Of a DNA stretch of 5,704 bases, positions 5,675 to 5,704 are shown piece after piece; positions within the stretch are counted from its first letter, which is position 1; each line of letters opens with the position of its first letter. A program made the position numbers and the translations under genes. Below the pieces are notes generated by a model, which had not been told where the DNA came from, did not search any database, and worked only from the letters and a program-made list of their open reading frames with translations. Origin of the DNA: Candidatus Symbiothrix sp. (GTDB lineage: Bacteria > Bacteroidota > Bacteroidia > Bacteroidales > Azobacteroidaceae); contig JAISWY010000317.1 of assembly GCA_031270925.1 (NCBI GenBank), forward strand, positions 1 to 5,704, read 5' to 3'.

Positions 5675-5704
5675 GGATTGATTCGACGGCAGTAAGCAAG
5701 AAAA

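Overview
The window comes from a Bacteroidota genome, most likely of the order Bacteroidales. The basis is a SusC/SusD-type outer-membrane nutrient uptake pair, promoter boxes of the Bacteroides type (TAnnTTTG) and AT-rich leaders without Shine-Dalgarno sequences. Genus and species cannot be read from the window.

Layout: (1) 1-318, minus strand, is the N-terminal part of a SusD-like lipoprotein, cut by the window edge. (2) 348-3575, minus strand, is a complete 1075-residue SusC/RagA-type TonB-dependent transporter, 29 nt upstream of susD and clearly in the same operon. (3) 3576-3856 is a regulatory gap. It carries a candidate -7 box for the susCD operon, a 6-bp dyad that could be an operator, and a strong 14-bp intrinsic terminator belonging to the next gene. 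(4) 3857-4939, minus strand, encodes a single-domain mannose-1-phosphate guanylyltransferase (GDP-mannose synthesis). (5) 4940-5035 is a compact divergent promoter region with two face-to-face TAnnTTTG boxes. (6) 5036-5272, plus strand, encodes a small exported Lys/Glu/Cys-rich protein of unknown function, followed by an intrinsic terminator. (7) 5335-5704 has no gene. It is almost filled by a large imperfect palindrome (about 5347-5674) built from hairpin modules in mirror order A-B-C-D-A'-D'-C'-B'-A''.

The genes fall into three transcription units. The susCD unit imports an unidentified ligand, probably a glycan or peptide, across the outer membrane. No glycoside hydrolase, sensor or sigma factor is visible, so the substrate cannot be inferred. 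The guanylyltransferase supplies GDP-mannose for surface polysaccharide or glycoprotein synthesis and is separated from susCD by its own terminator. The small secreted protein is transcribed divergently from it. No functional link between the three units can be shown.

The parts least explained by known families are the modular palindrome at 5347-5674, which looks like a REP/MITE-type non-autonomous repeat but has an unusual mirrored multi-hairpin architecture, and the small Cys-rich exported protein next to it.
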